Source: an uncultured Chlamydiae bacterium
GTDB taxonomy: Bacteria > Chlamydiota > Chlamydiia > Chlamydiales > CALBHK01
Assembly: GCA_937894565.1 (NCBI GenBank)
Contig: CALBHK010000179.1
Location: 1-43,297 of the forward strand
Direction: 5' to 3'
Length of the DNA: 43,297 bases
The stretch's first letter is position 1, and every line of letters starts with the position of its first letter. This document shows, in pieces, positions 40,671 through 43,297 of this stretch. The translations under genes were made by a program, and so were the position numbers. The notes beneath the pieces are model-generated. The model saw only the letters and a program-made list of their open reading frames with translations, made no database searches and had not been told where the DNA came from.

Positions 40671-43086
40671 AATCGTTAGATTTAGACGAGACAGAGAAGA
40701 TAAAGGCCAATCAGCTTGGTACATCTGTCATCAAAATAATACCAGAAACGGCGGAGAAGTTTTTTACGTTGCGCTTTTTGGTGACTGGCACGAGCAAGAC
40801 AATATCTACAAATATTGCTCTTTAAAATCTCAATCCACTCAGGATCGAAAAGATGTCGAGGACATCATCCGAAAGGCCGAGAAAAAACGCCTCCAGGAGC
40901 AAGAGCGCGTATGGGAAGAAACTTCAAAAAAGGCAAATGAAATCTGGCCTGGATTGGAAATATCAATTGATTCTGTTTACTATAAAAATAAGCAGATTTC
41001 TGATCCGCATGGCACTAGAATGAAGGACGGGATTATTCACGTTCCGGTTTGTGATGCAGATGGAAAGATCTGGGGTCTACAAAAAATTTACGCTGACGGG
41101 AAAAAGTTCTTCTTAACAGGAACTAAAAAGAGGGGCAATTTTCATGTGCTACGAAAAGGAGCAGGAATTAACAATGGAGAAAATATTTATGTTTGTGAAG
41201 GTTTCGCTACGGGTGCTTCTATACATCAAGCAACGAATCAAACTGTCGTTGTTGCTTTTGACTCTGGAAATCTTGAGCCTGTATGTGATGCTCTTCGGGC
41301 AAAATACGACCAATCCCCGCTTATTATCTGCGGTGATGATGATGTGTTTACAAAGCGCCCGGACGGAACTCCATTTAATGCTGGCAGAGACAAAGCTACT
41401 TCAGCCGCTCAAAAATATCTGGGGGAGGCTATTTTTCCTAATTTCAGATCGCTCGACGGAGGCCCGACAGATTTTAATGACCTCTATGTCAGAGAAGGAT
41501 CAGACGAAGTAAAAAAGCAGGTTTTAAAGGCCAAGCCTGAAAAGCACTACATCGTGCCACTTGGACATAGAAATCTGACCTACTTTTACACATCAAACGT
41601 CAATAAACAGATCATTCCACTCACTGCCCACTCTGCTGATGGACTTATGAATTTGCAACCATTGGCATATTGGGAACAGCTCTATAAGACAAAGATGGGT
41701 GTAGACTGGCAGCAAGCGGCGTCCGATCTAAAACATAAATGCCATATCAAGGGTATTTTTAATCCACAAAGGGTCAGAGGACTTGGGGTTTGGGTTGACA
41801 ATGATCGGGTTGTGGTTCATTTGGGTAACCGCCTATTCGTAGATGGCAAAGAGATCGGGCTCCATGATCTCAAGACGACGCACATTTACTCGCTTGAAGA
41901 GACTAGGCCATCAATAGTTGGTGAGCCCCTGGAGTCAACAAGGGTACTTCAAAACGTGATTCAAAACATTGCCTGGGCTCGTTCTCAGGATGTTTACTTC
42001 TTTTCTGGTTGGCTTGTAACGGCCCTGCTCTCGGGTGTGCTCCAGTGGAGGCCCCATCTGTGGCTTATTGGCTCCACAGGTGCCGGAAAGTCTCGAATAT
42101 ACGAGATCATTTCTAAAGTGATGGGGGGACATGTCACGACTCTGGCTGGTGGCACATCCGAGGCAGGACTCAGAAGATCCGTCCGTGGATCTGCTCTGCC
42201 TCTTATATTCGATGAGTTTGAGCTCAACGACAACTCTACCATGCAAGAAAATCAAAAAATACTTGCCTTTATGCGTCAGGCATCAAGCGATTCTACCGCT
42301 CAGATCATTAAAGCTGATCAGGGTGGTGGGACCGTGGCCTATCAGCCTCGGTTTTGTGCGTTTGTTGCTGGCATCAGGCCCTCGTTCACTAATGAGGCCG
42401 ATCGCAATAGGTTTACGCTGATCGAGCTTGATAAAACCAAGCAAAATAAAGAGCAATGGGGCATCGTTAAAGAAAATTTAGCAAAGATCGACGCCCAGTA
42501 TGCCACCGACCTGTTTTTGCGCTGCCTTTCGCTTATAGACGTTTATCGCAAGAGTATTGACGTATTTGAGAGTTCGATAGCGGATCGCTACTACGCCCGA
42601 TTTGCTCAGCAATACGCCCCTATTTTTGCTGGCTATTGGATTTTGAATAGCGACAGGGTCGTCACAAAGTTTGAAGCTGACGATTACGTTGAATCAATTG
42701 ATTTGAGTAGAGAAGTGTCCGACATAAAGGATCAGAATGATGAGCAAGAGGCCCTTTCGATTCTGATGCACTCAAAAGTCCGTTGCGGAGACATGGGAGA
42801 TCGTGCAATACTCGAAATCATCGCTGGAGCGAAGTCCTATGATGCGACCGCAGATCAGTTTCACAACTATTTGCAGCGTTATGGGATGAGAATCACCGAC
42901 GATGGATTATTATTTGTGGCCTCACGGCATCCTGAATTAAGCCGGATCTTTGATAACACCCGATTTCAAGTAAACTGGAACTACTCTTTGTCGAGATTGC
43001 CAGGTGCCAGGAACGGATCGACCGCCAGACTGCTGGGAAAGACAGCAAAAGGTGTCGCTTTGCCACTGAATTTGCTTAATAACTGA
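40603..43086 (+). CDS. Primase-helicase, P4-alpha-like (Toprim plus ATPase)
   Basis: The 827-aa protein has an N-terminal region with KDGIIHVPVCDADGKIWGLQ. A Toprim fold follows: E199 in IYVCEGFATG and D245-D247 in ICGDDD, then PTDFNDLYV. The C-terminal helicase/ATPase has Walker A GSTGAGKS (490-497), Walker B LIFDEFE (D537, E538) and RPSFTNEADRNRF. It would start and drive replication, likely at the adjacent iterons, as P4 alpha does at its own repeats. AGAGGAA precedes the ATG. No zinc finger is visible at the N-terminus. Confidence 0.85.
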   Translation: MNEVINEMNKQGFFPSDVQATGKIVRFRRDREDKGQSAWYICHQNNTRNGGEVFYVALFGDWHEQDNIYKYCSLKSQSTQDRKDVEDIIRKAEKKRLQEQERVWEETSKKANEIWPGLEISIDSVYYKNKQISDPHGTRMKDGIIHVPVCDADGKIWGLQKIYADGKKFFLTGTKKRGNFHVLRKGAGINNGENIYVCEGFATGASIHQATNQTVVVAFDSGNLEPVCDALRAKYDQSPLIICGDDDVFTKRPDGTPFNAGRDKATSAAQKYLGEAIFPNFRSLDGGPTDFNDLYVREGSDEVKKQVLKAKPEKHYIVPLGHRNLTYFYTSNVNKQIIPLTAHSADGLMNLQPLAYWEQLYKTKMGVDWQQAASDLKHKCHIKGIFNPQRVRGLGVWVDNDRVVVHLGNRLFVDGKEIGLHDLKTTHIYSLEETRPSIVGEPLESTRVLQNVIQNIAWARSQDVYFFSGWLVTALLSGVLQWRPHLWLIGSTGAGKSRIYEIISKVMGGHVTTLAGGTSEAGLRRSVRGSALPLIFDEFELNDNSTMQENQKILAFMRQASSDSTAQIIKADQGGGTVAYQPRFCAFVAGIRPSFTNEADRNRFTLIELDKTKQNKEQWGIVKENLAKIDAQYATDLFLRCLSLIDVYRKSIDVFESSIADRYYARFAQQYAPIFAGYWILNSDRVVTKFEADDYVESIDLSREVSDIKDQNDEQEALSILMHSKVRCGDMGDRAILEIIAGAKSYDATADQFHNYLQRYGMRITDDGLLFVASRHPELSRIFDNTRFQVNWNYSLSRLPGARNGSTARLLGKTAKGVALPLNLLNN

Positions 43087-43101
43087 GCAAAGTTGTACGA
43101 G

Positions 43102-43283
43102 TGACACCGATGACACTCAACTGACACCGTTTACTTTGCCATATAAGTATATGAAATCACTGATTTGTCACCGATGACACCGATGACACCGTAAAAATGA
43201 GCCCCCTACGAGAGATAAAAAAATAAAAAAATATCCCTCGTAGGGGGTGCTTATTTTGGGTGTCATCGGTGTCATCGGTGTCA
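43102..43283. repeat. Nine 9-bp iterons (consensus TGACACCGA), probable replication origin
   Basis: Direct copies lie at 43102, 43111, 43122, 43166, 43175 and 43184, with variants TGACACTCA, TGACACCGT and TGTCACCGA. Three inverted copies lie at 43257-43265, 43266-43274 and 43275-43283. They flank the hairpin at 43199-43257 symmetrically and sit 16 bases past the primase-helicase stop. AT-rich stretches are at 43141-43160 and at the right end. P4-type initiators bind similar short repeats; origin function is inferred. Confidence 0.7.
43199..43257. terminator. Bidirectional terminator inside the iteron array
   Basis: CCCCCTACGAG (43202-43212) pairs perfectly with CTCGTAGGGGG (43237-43247). The stem continues past one mismatch with GATA/TATC. 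The loop is A-rich and a T-rich CTTATTTT follows, while the minus strand reads TTTTTAC on its far side. It ends the replication operon and shields the origin from transcription both ways. Confidence 0.8.
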
Positions 43284-43297
43284 CTATATATAATATA
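43277..43297. other. AT-rich right end, half of a junction-spanning inverted repeat
   Basis: GGTGTCACT (43277-43285), one A, then TATATAATATA runs to the last base and continues with the A at base 1. It mirrors bases 12-34. The last iteron lies in its GC part. Together with the left end it gives about 55 bases nearly free of G and C, a good duplex-opening region. Confidence 0.5.

Noticed and set aside
1..43297. Integrase, attachment site, tRNA and CRISPR array
   Set aside because: No protein with integrase motifs, no cloverleaf and no regular spaced repeats were found by reading; the iterons at the end are too short and close-packed for CRISPR.

Overview
The window reads as a complete or near-complete genome of a tailed double-stranded DNA phage with a contractile tail (myovirus type). 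Nearly all genes lie on the + strand in tight, overlapping operons. It carries small and large terminase, portal, Mu-F-like head protein, scaffold, HK97-type coat, sheath, tube, a tape measure preceded by a frameshifted chaperone pair, and a full gp25/J/I baseplate set. I see no integrase, DNA polymerase, tRNA or CRISPR. An M15 endolysin, signal peptides and lipoproteins point to a Gram-negative host. The AT-leaning composition and exported fibre-like proteins would fit a Bdellovibrionota-type host, but that is inference only.

Layout. 1-236: terminator, then a promoter with an operator. 237-1935: six small early genes of unknown role. 1973-9763: packaging and head. 9764-16229: neck, sheath, tube, chaperones, tape measure. 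16226-23081: baseplate and first fibre. 23093-32990: a large exported fibre, lysis genes, several signal-peptide or lipoproteins, and more fibre parts. 33080-34445 (minus strand): YqaJ-type exonuclease and two small genes. 34446-34505: divergent control region repeating the operator seen at 186-202. 34506-43086: HTH regulator, Sak4-like ATPase, SSB-like protein, an inserted secreted glycosidase-like gene, SF2 helicase, VRR-NUC nuclease and a P4-alpha-like primase-helicase. 43102-43297: nine 9-bp iterons arranged around a terminator, then an AT-rich end.

The two ends of the window fit together: joined head to tail they form an AT-rich inverted repeat next to the iterons. This suggests a circular or circularly permuted genome whose replication origin lies across the junction. 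Replication probably uses the phage primase-helicase, helicase and SSB with host polymerase. Recombination would use YqaJ exonuclease plus Sak4. Strong terminators inside the operons sit just after the coat/decoration, tail tube and SSB-like genes, which would keep those abundant products above their downstream neighbours.

Most unusual features: at least five and perhaps seven exported proteins, two of them large fibre-like proteins with cleavable signal peptides; a secreted DUF4091-type glycoside-hydrolase-like gene with a PT-repeat linker inside the replication module; an iteron origin wrapped around a terminator; a lone small HTH regulator with matching operators about 34 kb apart; and two Gly/Ala-rich head-region proteins sharing an N-terminal NGR[VI]IPI tag.
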